Positions 1 to 5,606 of a stretch of DNA of 5,695 nt are shown here, piece by piece. Origin of the DNA: Bordetella parapertussis (lineage in GTDB: Bacteria > Pseudomonadota > Gammaproteobacteria > Burkholderiales > Burkholderiaceae_C). The stretch is taken from NCBI GenBank assembly GCA_945899335.1, contig CAMDIP010000096.1:1-5695 (forward strand), in the 5' to 3' direction. The translations under genes and the position numbers were made by a program. Numbering within the stretch: the first letter of the stretch is position 1; every line of letters starts with the position of its first letter. The notes beneath the pieces were generated by a model. That model was not told where the DNA came from. It saw only the letters and a program-made list of their open reading frames with translations, and made no database searches.

Positions 1-857
1 CCATGGCGCAACTGGCCCGTCACCTCAAAATACCGGGTGTTCACCGCGTGTTGGTTGTCGTTGATGTTCTCAACGCCTTGGCCCATGCGGGTGCGTACCG
101 CTTCCAAGTTGTCAAAAGGCTGGCTGGCGCGTTCATTCGTCATTTGTTTGGCTTGTTGCAATTCCAAACCGGGCACGCTGGCATAAAGCACCTCAGCGCT
201 GGCGGTGTTGAGGTTCACCGGTGTGCGCGTTGGCAGCACGGTCATGTGCGGCGACAAGCGCGCCATACTTTGTGCGCTCAAGCCCAACCAGCGCAGTTGC
301 TCAAACCGCTGTGGCAGCAAAGCCGCGTTGGCGGCGGGCGGGGTTTGCGCCGCGGCCAGCAGCGCCGTGGTCCATTGGCGCAATTCGGTGTCGGGTAAAC
401 CCAGTGCGCGGTACAAGCGGGCAAAGGCTATCAGGCTGCGCTCGTTGAGCTTTTTGCCATCCAGCAAATTGGTCATGTTCAGGCGCGATTGCATATCGGT
501 GATGCGCCCAGACAAATACACCTGCTGGGTCAAGCTTTCGCTGTCGCTCACGGCCCCGTTGCCTGCCGCCAAAAATGTCGATAAACGCGCCTCGTGCAGC
601 GGCACCGCCCAAGGCTCGGCCAAATGATCGGTGCTGCCCGAGCGCCCATCTTCGCGCAACACCACCGAAGCCCAGTCTTGTGCGCCGCGCAACAGCCATG
701 CGGTTTGTTGCGCGTCGCGCTCGGCGGTTTCTACCGACAAGGTGCGCCACTGTTGCCACAGCGCCGCAGACGCCAGCACCGCCACCAGCGCCACAGTCAG
801 CATGGCCATCAGCAAGGCCGCGCCGTTTTGGGAGGTGGTGGGAAGGCGCAGCTGCAT
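1..857 (-). CDS. gspK: T2SS minor pseudopilin GspK (3' end beyond the window)
   Basis: My translation of the minus strand gives 285 residues with no stop before the left edge, so the C-terminus is missing. GspK is the largest minor pseudopilin; in the inner membrane and periplasm it caps the pseudopilus tip in a complex with GspI and GspJ. Residues 1-12 form a prepilin leader ending in Gly12, followed by a hydrophobic helix (about 13-34, beginning AALLMAML). Mature position 5 is Met, not Glu, as known for GspK. Family-like segments are GRITDMQSRLNMTNLL (117-132) and the helix-hairpin-like PVNLNTASAEVL (213-224). YFEVTGQLR near residue 276 resembles the region close to the C-terminus of the family, so roughly 20-40 residues are probably lost. 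The ATG lies 2 nt after the gspJ stop. An in-frame GTG at 863 overlaps that stop (GTGA) and is an alternative start. Confidence 0.93.
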   Translation of the reverse strand, partial: MQLRLPTTSQNGAALLMAMLTVALVAVLASAALWQQWRTLSVETAERDAQQTAWLLRGAQDWASVVLREDGRSGSTDHLAEPWAVPLHEARLSTFLAAGNGAVSDSESLTQQVYLSGRITDMQSRLNMTNLLDGKKLNERSLIAFARLYRALGLPDTELRQWTTALLAAAQTPPAANAALLPQRFEQLRWLGLSAQSMARLSPHMTVLPTRTPVNLNTASAEVLYASVPGLELQQAKQMTNERASQPFDNLEAVRTRMGQGVENINDNQHAVNTRYFEVTGQLRH

Positions 858-859
858 GG

Positions 860-1498
860 TCACGTGGGGTTGAAGGCGGCGCGCACCCACTCCAAGGTCA
901 GCTTATCGGTACCATTTAGTTGCAACACCAACTGCACCGCATCAGGGTTTTTCAGCAAGTTGTCGCCCGTGCCGGCGCTGCTCAAAGGGTTGGTCCAAGC
1001 GTTATTGCGAAAGTAAAACAGCTGCCAACTTGCTAAGGGCATGAGTTGCACCTCTTGTTGCAACAAGTCGGTGCTGGGGTTTTGCCCCCAAAGTTCAGCC
1101 AACAACCATGCCTGCTCTAAGGCGGCTGGGGTTTGCATATCGGGCGACTGCCAGCGCCGCCAGTGGCCGTCGCGCAGCGCCCACGCCACCACCTTTATGC
1201 CCGCATCGCCGCCGTCTGCCAAGGGCGTGCTGCTGCGGCGCAAGATGCGCATCACGCTGCCATTCCAGTCCATGCTGTTGTCGCCCAGCAGGCCTGGCAG
1301 AGCCATTTGCGAGTTCAAGTCTGCCCGCCATTGGCCCAAGCTCACCTGCGCCAAAGCCACCGTGTCTGTGCGCGACTGCGTCACTTCACGGGTGCGTATC
1401 AAGGTATCTAAACCACGCCAACCCATCAAGCCCAGCAAGGCCATCAAGGCCAGCGCCACCAGCACTTCAATCAGCGTGAAACCCAGTACGCGGCGCAT
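860..1498 (-). CDS. gspJ: T2SS minor pseudopilin GspJ
   Basis: The product is 212 residues, usual for GspJ. The prepilin leader is very short (MRRVLG, cleaved after Gly6). It is followed by FTLIEVLVALALMALLGLMG, with Glu at mature position 5 as needed for pilin assembly. The rest is a periplasmic globular domain rich in Trp and Gln, with the GWRGLDTLIRTRE segment typical of the start of this family's soluble part. GspJ joins GspI and GspK at the pseudopilus tip and helps start pseudopilus assembly. The ATG is 4 nt downstream of the gspI stop, with a GGGA sequence about 10 nt before it, and its stop lies 2 nt before the gspK ATG, so the genes are co-transcribed. The subtype is assigned from position between I and K, length and N-terminal pattern. 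Confidence 0.93.
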   Translation of the reverse strand: MRRVLGFTLIEVLVALALMALLGLMGWRGLDTLIRTREVTQSRTDTVALAQVSLGQWRADLNSQMALPGLLGDNSMDWNGSVMRILRRSSTPLADGGDAGIKVVAWALRDGHWRRWQSPDMQTPAALEQAWLLAELWGQNPSTDLLQQEVQLMPLASWQLFYFRNNAWTNPLSSAGTGDNLLKNPDAVQLVLQLNGTDKLTLEWVRAAFNPT

Positions 1499-1502
1499 TT
1501 AT

Positions 1503-1850
1503 TCAGCGTCCCAAAATGGTGCTGACCCGCAACAAGGGCAAGGTTTTAAAAAACACTTGCGCATCTACCCTTCTGAACGAAGGGTTGGGCGTGGTCTGTA
1601 CCGTCAGCACCACATCCAGCACCAGTTCGGCTTGTGGGCAGGTGACGCGACTCTCGCCCACATTGGGCAAGGTGCTGCCCAGTCGCAGTCGGTACAAGGC
1701 GTTGTCGGCACACACTTGAGCGAGCAAAACCTGCCATTGCCGATCGGCATTGCGCGTCATGCTGCCTGCAGCACGTATGCCTGCCATTACGCTGACCGCG
1801 ACGATGGCCAAGGCCACTAGAACTTCAATCAGGGTAAAGCCGCGTTTCAT
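1503..1850 (-). CDS. gspI: T2SS minor pseudopilin GspI
   Basis: The product is 115 residues, slightly short for GspI (commonly about 120-125). The leader is four residues, MKRG, followed by FTLIEVLVALAIVAVSVMAG with Glu at mature position 5. The soluble part has the ALYRLRL segment that matches the family's (E)N-x-L-x-x-L-x-L region. Two cysteines, C47 and C71, would lie in the periplasm and could form a disulfide (inference). GspI is the central minor pseudopilin that nucleates the GspI-J-K tip complex. The ATG overlaps the gspH stop by 4 nt (ATGA), implying translational coupling, and AAGGTG sits 5 nt upstream of the start as a good ribosome binding site. Confidence 0.93.
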   Translation of the reverse strand: MKRGFTLIEVLVALAIVAVSVMAGIRAAGSMTRNADRQWQVLLAQVCADNALYRLRLGSTLPNVGESRVTCPQAELVLDVVLTVQTTPNPSFRRVDAQVFFKTLPLLRVSTILGR

Positions 1851-2266
1851 GGCAACACCTTGAAAGCCGCTGCACCGTCGGTGCCAATTTTGAGGCTTGC
1901 ACCACTGCCATGGCGCAGAGTCACTGTCGTGCGGGCTTGTATGGGTTCGGCGCTGATCAGTACATCTGTGGGCGTGGCTTGTGTGCCTTTAAATTGCCAA
2001 GCCATGGCATGAAATGCGGTTCCTGAAGCGGGCAGAGTTTGCACTTCAAAGCCCTTGTCGTCTGCGTGCCAGCGCAGCGTGGTGTTGCTCGCACGGGCAT
2101 CGGCACGGCTGCCCTCAAGTACGGCGATCAAGCGCTCGGCCTCCATCTGCAAACCGGTTTGAGGGCTGTCGCGCAAGCTCAGGGTGACCGCTATGCTGCC
2201 AATGGCAATGATCGCCAGCACCAGCAACAACTCCAGCAAGGTAAAGCCCGTGCATTGGCTTGACAT
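1847..2266 (-). CDS. gspH: T2SS minor pseudopilin GspH
   Basis: From the ATG at 2266 the product is 139 residues. The leader MSSQCTG is cleaved after Gly7, before FTLLELLLVLAIIAIGSIAV; Glu12 is mature position 5. The remainder is a beta-rich periplasmic domain ending AAAFKVLP. GspH is the minor pseudopilin that links the GspI-J-K tip to the GspG shaft. The reading frame also opens from a TTG at 2290, which would overlap the end of gspG by 10 nt and add eight residues (giving a 15-residue leader). I chose ATG because the resulting leader is of usual length, although neither start has a convincing Shine-Dalgarno sequence, so translation may depend on coupling to gspG 14 nt upstream. The identity rests on gene order and the pilin motif, since GspH sequences are poorly conserved. 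Confidence 0.9.
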   Translation of the reverse strand: MSSQCTGFTLLELLLVLAIIAIGSIAVTLSLRDSPQTGLQMEAERLIAVLEGSRADARASNTTLRWHADDKGFEVQTLPASGTAFHAMAWQFKGTQATPTDVLISAEPIQARTTVTLRHGSGASLKIGTDGAAAFKVLP

Positions 2267-2280
2267 GGGTAAAGGTTTGT

Positions 2281-2712
2281 TTATTGCCAACTGCCGATAT
2301 CGGCGTTTTTGCCTTCGCCGCCGCTTTGTCTATCGGCGCCAAACGACAACACATCTACCTCACCCTTGATGCCGGGCATGAGATATTGGTATGGGTGGCC
2401 CCAAGGGTCGTTGGGCAGTTTGTCAAGGTAAGGCTTCCAGTTGATGGGCTCGGGGCCTGCACTGGGCTTGGTCACCAAGGCGCTCAGGCCTTGCTCGGCA
2501 GAGGGAAACCGTTGGTTGTCCAAGCGGAAAAGCTTCAAAGCTTGCATCAGATTGCTGATGTCGGTGCGGGCTGCGGTGACACGGGCATCGTCGGCGCGGT
2601 TGAGAACATTGGGCACGATCAAAGCGGCCAAGACACCAATGATGACCAGCACCACCATGAGCTCGATCAAGGTAAAGCCACGGGGGCGACGACAACGGTG
2701 AGGGGCAGTCAT
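2281..2712 (-). CDS. gspG: T2SS major pseudopilin GspG
   Basis: The product is 143 residues, the normal GspG length. The basic leader MTAPHRCRRPRG (cleaved after Gly12) precedes FTLIELMVVLVIIGVLAALI, with Glu17 as mature position 5. Typical GspG blocks follow: VPNVLNRADDARVTAARTDI, LKLFRLDNQRFPSAEQGL, PYLDKLPNDPWGHPYQY (95-111) and, at the C-terminus, FGADRQSGGEGKNADIGSW, the acidic loop that binds calcium in characterised homologues. GspG is the main subunit of the periplasmic pseudopilus that pushes folded exoproteins through the secretin. The frame extends upstream to 2826, but that part is intergenic or antisense to gspC and would place the prepilin cleavage site 50 residues in, so I start at 2712. 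It is the first gene of the minus-strand run. Confidence 0.97.
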   Translation of the reverse strand: MTAPHRCRRPRGFTLIELMVVLVIIGVLAALIVPNVLNRADDARVTAARTDISNLMQALKLFRLDNQRFPSAEQGLSALVTKPSAGPEPINWKPYLDKLPNDPWGHPYQYLMPGIKGEVDVLSFGADRQSGGEGKNADIGSWQ

Positions 2713-2724
2713 GGCAAGATTTTC

Positions 2725-2752
2725 TTCAAAAACAACAGAGTTACATGATAAT
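2725..2752 (+). promoter_or_regulatory. Candidate sigma-70-type promoter for the gspC-like gene
   Basis: A TTCAAA box (2725-2730) lies 16 nt before GATAAT (2747-2752), which differs from the -10 consensus at one base. Transcription would begin near 2758-2760, almost exactly at the ATG at 2759, so the message could be leaderless, in line with the lack of a Shine-Dalgarno sequence there. The -35 match is only moderate. This is a pattern match, not proof. Confidence 0.35.
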
Positions 2753-2758
2753 GCGCCA

Positions 2759-3241
2759 ATGTTAAGAACCCTGGCTCCCAAGTCCTCAACCGTTGGCAAA
2801 GCATGGCTGCCTGCCTTGGTCACCACTGCAGTGTGGGCGGTCTTGGGCTTGTCCGCCGTGGCGTGGGGATTGGCGCTGTGGCCAAGTGACAGCCAACCTT
2901 TGGCGGTCAGTTTGGCAAGCGTTGAGGTAACCCCTATGCCGGTGCTTCAGGCGGCTGATATCGCCAAGGTCTTGGGTTCCAGCAGCGCAGCGCCTGCGTC
3001 ATCGCCTGTGGCTGCAGCACCCACCGCAGTGGGCATGAGTTTGTTGGGTGTGGCCATGGCGGGCAAAGCCAATGCGATTGCCATCATCAGCTTGGACGGC
3101 CAACCCGCCAAGCCCTTTCATGTGGGTGCCACGGTCAGCACGGGCTTGGTGCTGCAGGCGGTCACATCAACCCAAGCGCTGTTGGGATCGGCCCTGAAAT
3201 CGCCCACCTTGAGCACCTTAGAGCTACCCAAGCGCCCATGA
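2759..3241 (+). CDS. gspC: Short GspC-like T2SS inner-membrane protein (no PDZ domain)
   Basis: From the ATG at 2759 the product is 160 residues. It has a short cytoplasmic N-terminus, one membrane helix (about 18-41, LVTTAVWAVLGLSAVAWGLAL), an Ala/Ser/Pro-rich linker (about 74-91) and a periplasmic homology region (about 93-157). That region shows the GspC HR pattern MSLLGVAMAG...AIISLDGQPAKPFHVGATVSTGLVLQAV. In known systems this domain contacts the N0 domain of the secretin GspD. The protein ends soon after the HR domain, so there is no PDZ or coiled-coil C-terminus as in Vibrio or Klebsiella GspC. An in-frame ATG at 2711 has AGGGG 5 nt upstream, but the 16 added codons are AT-rich with rare codons (AGA, TTA, AAA) and would overlap the gspG start, so I prefer 2759. 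The gene diverges from gspG. A GspN-type label is possible but fits less well. Confidence 0.8.
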   Translation: MLRTLAPKSSTVGKAWLPALVTTAVWAVLGLSAVAWGLALWPSDSQPLAVSLASVEVTPMPVLQAADIAKVLGSSSAAPASSPVAAAPTAVGMSLLGVAMAGKANAIAIISLDGQPAKPFHVGATVSTGLVLQAVTSTQALLGSALKSPTLSTLELPKRP

Positions 3242-3246
3242 AATCC

Positions 3247-3271
3247 CCCGCAGCTTTTGGGCAGCGGGTTT
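3247..3271 (+). terminator. Weak terminator-like hairpin after the gspC-like gene
   Basis: CCCGC (3247-3251) pairs with GCGGG (3264-3268), with an A-A mismatch and a further GC/GC pair inside, followed by only three T residues. It begins 5 nt after the gspC stop, in the 89-bp gap before the convergent ilvA end. The short T tract makes it a weak intrinsic terminator at best. The rest of the gap holds only a small AAGTC/GACTT hairpin (about 3308-3321) beyond the ilvA stop. Confidence 0.3.
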
Positions 3272-3330
3272 GATGACGTTCACTTAAGCTAAAGCTGGCG
3301 GTTGTCTAAGTCTTTGGACTTTAAATTCCA

Positions 3331-4944
3331 TCACTGCTGCAAAAACAGTTTGTATACAGGGTTGGCGCTCTCGTCCACATAGGGGTAGCCCAAGCCGTCT
3401 AAGAATTTTTCGAAGCTGGCTTGGTCTTTGGCAGGCACTTGCAGACCCACCAAGATGCGGCCGTAGTCTGCGCCTTGGTTGCGGTAGTGAAACAGACTGA
3501 TGTTCCACCCTGGGCGCATGGCAGACAAAAACTTCATCAAGGCGCCTGGGCGCTCGGGAAACACAAACCTTAACAAACGCTCTTCTTGCGCCAAGGCAGA
3601 GCGCCCCCCCACCATGTGGCGTATGTGTTCTTTGGCCAAATCGTCGTGCGTGAGGTCAAGCGACTCAAAACCATGGCGGCTTAAATGTGCGGCAATTTTG
3701 GTGCTCTCGCCCATGCTGCCGGTGGTCAAGCCCACAAACACATGGGCCTTGGCCGCGTCGCTGATGCGGTAGTTGAACTCAGTAATAGAGCGCGGAGATT
3801 TGCCGCCTCCAAAGGAGGGCAAGTCGCCAAGTAAAGCGCAAAACCGCTTGAAACTGCCGCGCTCTTCGGGGATGGTGACCGCCAGCAGTGCTTCACGCTC
3901 TTCTCCCACCTCGGCGCGTTCAGCAACAAAGCGCAGGCGGTCGAAATTCATGTTTGCGCCACACAGAATGGCGGCATAGGTTTGGCCGCGGGTTTTGTTT
4001 TGCGCCACATATTTTTTGATGGCTGCCACCGCCATAGCCCCAGAGGGTTCAACAATGCTGCGTGTATCGACAAACACATCTTTGATAGCGGCACACACCG
4101 CGTCGGTGTCCACGCTGATGTAGTCGTCCACCAAATGCCGCGCGACGCGGAATGTTTCCTCGCCCACCAATTTCACAGCTGTTCCGTCAGCAAACAAACC
4201 CACATCGTTCAAGGTGACGCGTTTACCTGCTGTCACCGACTGCAGCATGGCAGAGGAATCATCCATTTGCACCCCAATCACCTTCACCTCGGGGCGCACT
4301 GCCTTGATGTAATTGGCTACGCCGGATATCAAGCCGCCGCCGCCAATGGCGACAAACACCGCGTCCAAAGGGCCTTGGTGCTGGCGCAGCAACTCCATGG
4401 CGATGGTGCCCTGTCCTGCAATCACTTCGGGGTCGTCAAACGGGTGAATAAAGGTCAAGCCTTGTTTTGCACACAACTTCACTGCGTGGTCGTAGGCGTC
4501 GGTGTAGCTGTCGCCGTGCAGCAGCACCTCGCCGCCTAGCGCTTTCACCGCATCCACCTTCAAGGCTGGCGTGGTGACTGGCATGACGATGACCGCGCGG
4601 GTACCGAGCTTTTTCGCGCCCAAAGCCACGCCTTGGGCATGGTTGCCGGCAGACGCACACACCACGCCTTTGGCGAGCTGCGCGGGGCTGAGTTGCACCA
4701 TTTTGTTGTAGGCGCCACGCAACTTAAAGCTGAACACCGGTTGCTGGTCTTCGCGTTTAAGCAGCACATGGTTGTGCAGGCGCTTGCTGAGGATGGGCGC
4801 GGCGTCCAGTGCAGACTCGTGGGCCACGTCGTACACGCGCGCTGTCAGGATTTTTTTCAGATAGTCGGCAGGCGTCAGGCGGCGCACACGTGCAGGCTTG
4901 GTGACGGCGGGGAGCTTATGGGTGCTGGTTTTGGGTGAGGGCAT
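3331..4944 (-). CDS. ilvA: Biosynthetic threonine deaminase (L-threonine ammonia-lyase)
   Basis: The 537-residue product converts L-threonine to 2-oxobutanoate and ammonia in the cytoplasm, the committed step to isoleucine. It aligns well with E. coli IlvA (514 aa) as I recall it. The PLP-binding lysine is K74 in SFKLRGAY. SAGNHAQG (98-105) and the phosphate-binding GGGGL (201-205) complete the type II PLP fold. The C-terminal half has two ACT-like regulatory subdomains: about 353-430 (LLAVTIPEERGSFKRFCALLG) and about 457-537 (FVFPERPGALMKFL...WNISLFHYRNQGADYGR). So it is the allosteric, isoleucine-inhibited type, not the short catabolic one. Compared with E. coli there are about 10 extra residues around 374-384 (DLPSFGGGKSP). 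I chose ATG 4944; an in-frame TTG at 4977 lies within the U-tract of a terminator-like structure. GGGA about 9 nt before the ATG is a weak ribosome site. Confidence 0.97.
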   Translation of the reverse strand: MPSPKTSTHKLPAVTKPARVRRLTPADYLKKILTARVYDVAHESALDAAPILSKRLHNHVLLKREDQQPVFSFKLRGAYNKMVQLSPAQLAKGVVCASAGNHAQGVALGAKKLGTRAVIVMPVTTPALKVDAVKALGGEVLLHGDSYTDAYDHAVKLCAKQGLTFIHPFDDPEVIAGQGTIAMELLRQHQGPLDAVFVAIGGGGLISGVANYIKAVRPEVKVIGVQMDDSSAMLQSVTAGKRVTLNDVGLFADGTAVKLVGEETFRVARHLVDDYISVDTDAVCAAIKDVFVDTRSIVEPSGAMAVAAIKKYVAQNKTRGQTYAAILCGANMNFDRLRFVAERAEVGEEREALLAVTIPEERGSFKRFCALLGDLPSFGGGKSPRSITEFNYRISDAAKAHVFVGLTTGSMGESTKIAAHLSRHGFESLDLTHDDLAKEHIRHMVGGRSALAQEERLLRFVFPERPGALMKFLSAMRPGWNISLFHYRNQGADYGRILVGLQVPAKDQASFEKFLDGLGYPYVDESANPVYKLFLQQ

Positions 4945-4975
4945 AAGGTATTGTCCCGCAGTTGACAGCAGGCTC

Positions 4976-5008
4976 AAAAAAAGCCCCGCTCCTTGCGGAG
5001 GCGGGGCT
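4976..5008 (-). terminator. Strong intrinsic terminator just upstream of ilvA (possible attenuator)
   Basis: Read on the minus strand, an 8-bp GC-rich stem (AGCCCCGC/GCGGGGCT, plus-strand arms 4982-4989 and 5001-5008) continues past a single bulged G into TCC/GGA, with a TTGC loop. It is followed directly by a run of seven T (4982-4976). The T run is only on the minus-strand side, so termination acts on leftward transcripts, those heading into ilvA. The ilvA ATG is 31 nt further on. No minus-strand gene ends here: the neighbour (osmC-like) is on the plus strand. The element is therefore either a conditional terminator in the ilvA leader or the end of a short RNA. Confidence 0.8.
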
Positions 5009-5013
5009 GTAAA

Positions 5014-5034
5014 TCCACCTTTTCAGAGGGTGGA
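5014..5034 (-). promoter_or_regulatory. Leader hairpin upstream of the ilvA terminator
   Basis: TCCACC (5014-5019) and GGTGGA (5029-5034) form a perfect 6-bp stem with a 9-nt loop. On the minus-strand RNA it would form just before the terminator hairpin. Its downstream arm (5015-5020, AGGUGG in the RNA) can instead pair with CCGCCU from the 5' arm of the terminator (4999-5004) in six pairs, including one G-U. This gives an antiterminator-like alternative. The function is inferred from structure alone. Confidence 0.45.
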
Positions 5035-5070
5035 GGAGACAAAAAGTGCCTAGAAGCTAAGCGTGGCTCC

Positions 5071-5099
5071 AATATAGCCGATGATTTGTTGCGCTGCAA
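5071..5099 (-). promoter_or_regulatory. Candidate ilvA leader promoter
   Basis: On the minus strand TTGCAG (5099-5094) is separated by exactly 17 nt from TATATT (5076-5071), a 5/6 match to the -10 consensus; the -35 matches at three positions. Transcription would start near 5064 and give a leader of about 120 nt before the ilvA ATG, or an RNA of roughly 89 nt if it ends at the terminator. Confidence 0.4.
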
Positions 5100-5141
5100 T
5101 ATTTATTGCTACATACACAATATGGAAAAAAAGGAAAAGAG

Positions 5142-5591
5142 ATGGAATGCACAGTCAGTTGGACAGGCGCAAGCGGCAGTCGCTCAGCCATGGGTTTTGT
5201 CGCCGAGACCGGCAGCGGTCATGTGGTGGCCATGGATGGGGCGCCGGACCCCGCCAAGCCCGATCAAAGCGGCCAGAACCTTGCCGCAAGGCCAATGGAG
5301 CTGATGTTGGCGGGAGCGGGTGGCTGCACAGCTTATGACGTGGTGCTGATCTTGAAGCGTGGGCGTCATGCCATACAGGGCTGCACCGTGAAGCTGACCA
5401 GCGAACGCGCTGACACTGACCCCAAGGTGTTCACCAGCATCCATATGCATTTCACGGTACGCGGGAAAGGTCTGCCCCCTGAGGTGGTGGAACGCGCCAT
5501 CAAGATGAGCCACGATAAATACTGCTCGGCCAGCATCATGCTGGGCAAAACCGCTGAAATCACCACAGGGTTTGAGGTGATAGAGGTTTAA
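5142..5591 (+). CDS. OsmC-family protein, YhfA-like
   Basis: The product is 149 residues from the ATG at 5142, which has AAGGA 6 nt upstream; a TTG at 5106 in the same frame has no such site. OsmC/Ohr proteins are small cytoplasmic dimers, and the peroxidatic members reduce organic hydroperoxides with two cysteines. Both are visible: C62 in AGAGGCTAYDVV and C128 in HDKYCSASIMLGK, with Arg50 and Glu53 in ARPMELML as likely active-site partners. The match is closest to E. coli YhfA as I recall it (shared VVxILxxGR, CxVKLTSER, KYCSxxxML), with about a dozen extra residues around 33-50. YhfA has no firmly established substrate, so a peroxidase role is inferred from the family. It diverges from ilvA and converges on the coq7-like gene with a 3-nt gap. 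Confidence 0.92.
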   Translation: MECTVSWTGASGSRSAMGFVAETGSGHVVAMDGAPDPAKPDQSGQNLAARPMELMLAGAGGCTAYDVVLILKRGRHAIQGCTVKLTSERADTDPKVFTSIHMHFTVRGKGLPPEVVERAIKMSHDKYCSASIMLGKTAEITTGFEVIEV

Positions 5592-5606
5592 AACTTAAAC
5601 CCTGTG
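5564..5606. repeat. Inverted repeat spanning the two convergent gene ends
   Basis: CACAGGGTTT (5564-5573) and AAACCCTGTG (5597-5606) are perfect 10-bp inverted repeats separated by 23 nt. A second dyad, GGTTTAA (5585-5591) and TTAAACC (5595-5601), lies partly within and overlapping it, so the two structures compete. The arms are the last codons of the osmC-like gene and of the coq7-like gene. No T tract follows on either strand, so a bidirectional terminator role is only possible, not shown. Confidence 0.5.

Noticed and set aside
1041..1820. A 259-codon plus-strand open frame across gspJ and gspI
   Set aside because: It lies opposite two clear pseudopilin genes. Its composition (Arg, Ser, Cys-rich, no recognisable motif) is that of an antisense shadow in GC-rich DNA.
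2713..2826. Upstream extension of gspG to 2826
   Set aside because: It would put 38 extra residues before a complete prepilin leader and is antisense to the start of the gspC-like gene.
3982..4539. A 185-codon plus-strand open frame inside ilvA
   Set aside because: His- and Gln-rich translation with no family features, fully antisense to strongly conserved IlvA.
4945..4977. TTG start at 4977 for ilvA, adding 11 residues
   Set aside because: The TTG overlaps the U-tract of the terminator-like structure, leaves no room for a ribosome site and adds no family-like sequence.
4976..5064. A known riboswitch class (glycine, THF or SAM type) in the ilvA leader
   Set aside because: I could not match the conserved core of any class I know by eye. 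A covariance-model search would be decisive.
5106..5141. TTG start for the OsmC-family protein
   Set aside because: The extension is Lys/Gly-rich and contains the AAGGA ribosome site of the ATG at 5142; the family starts at MECTVSW-like sequence.
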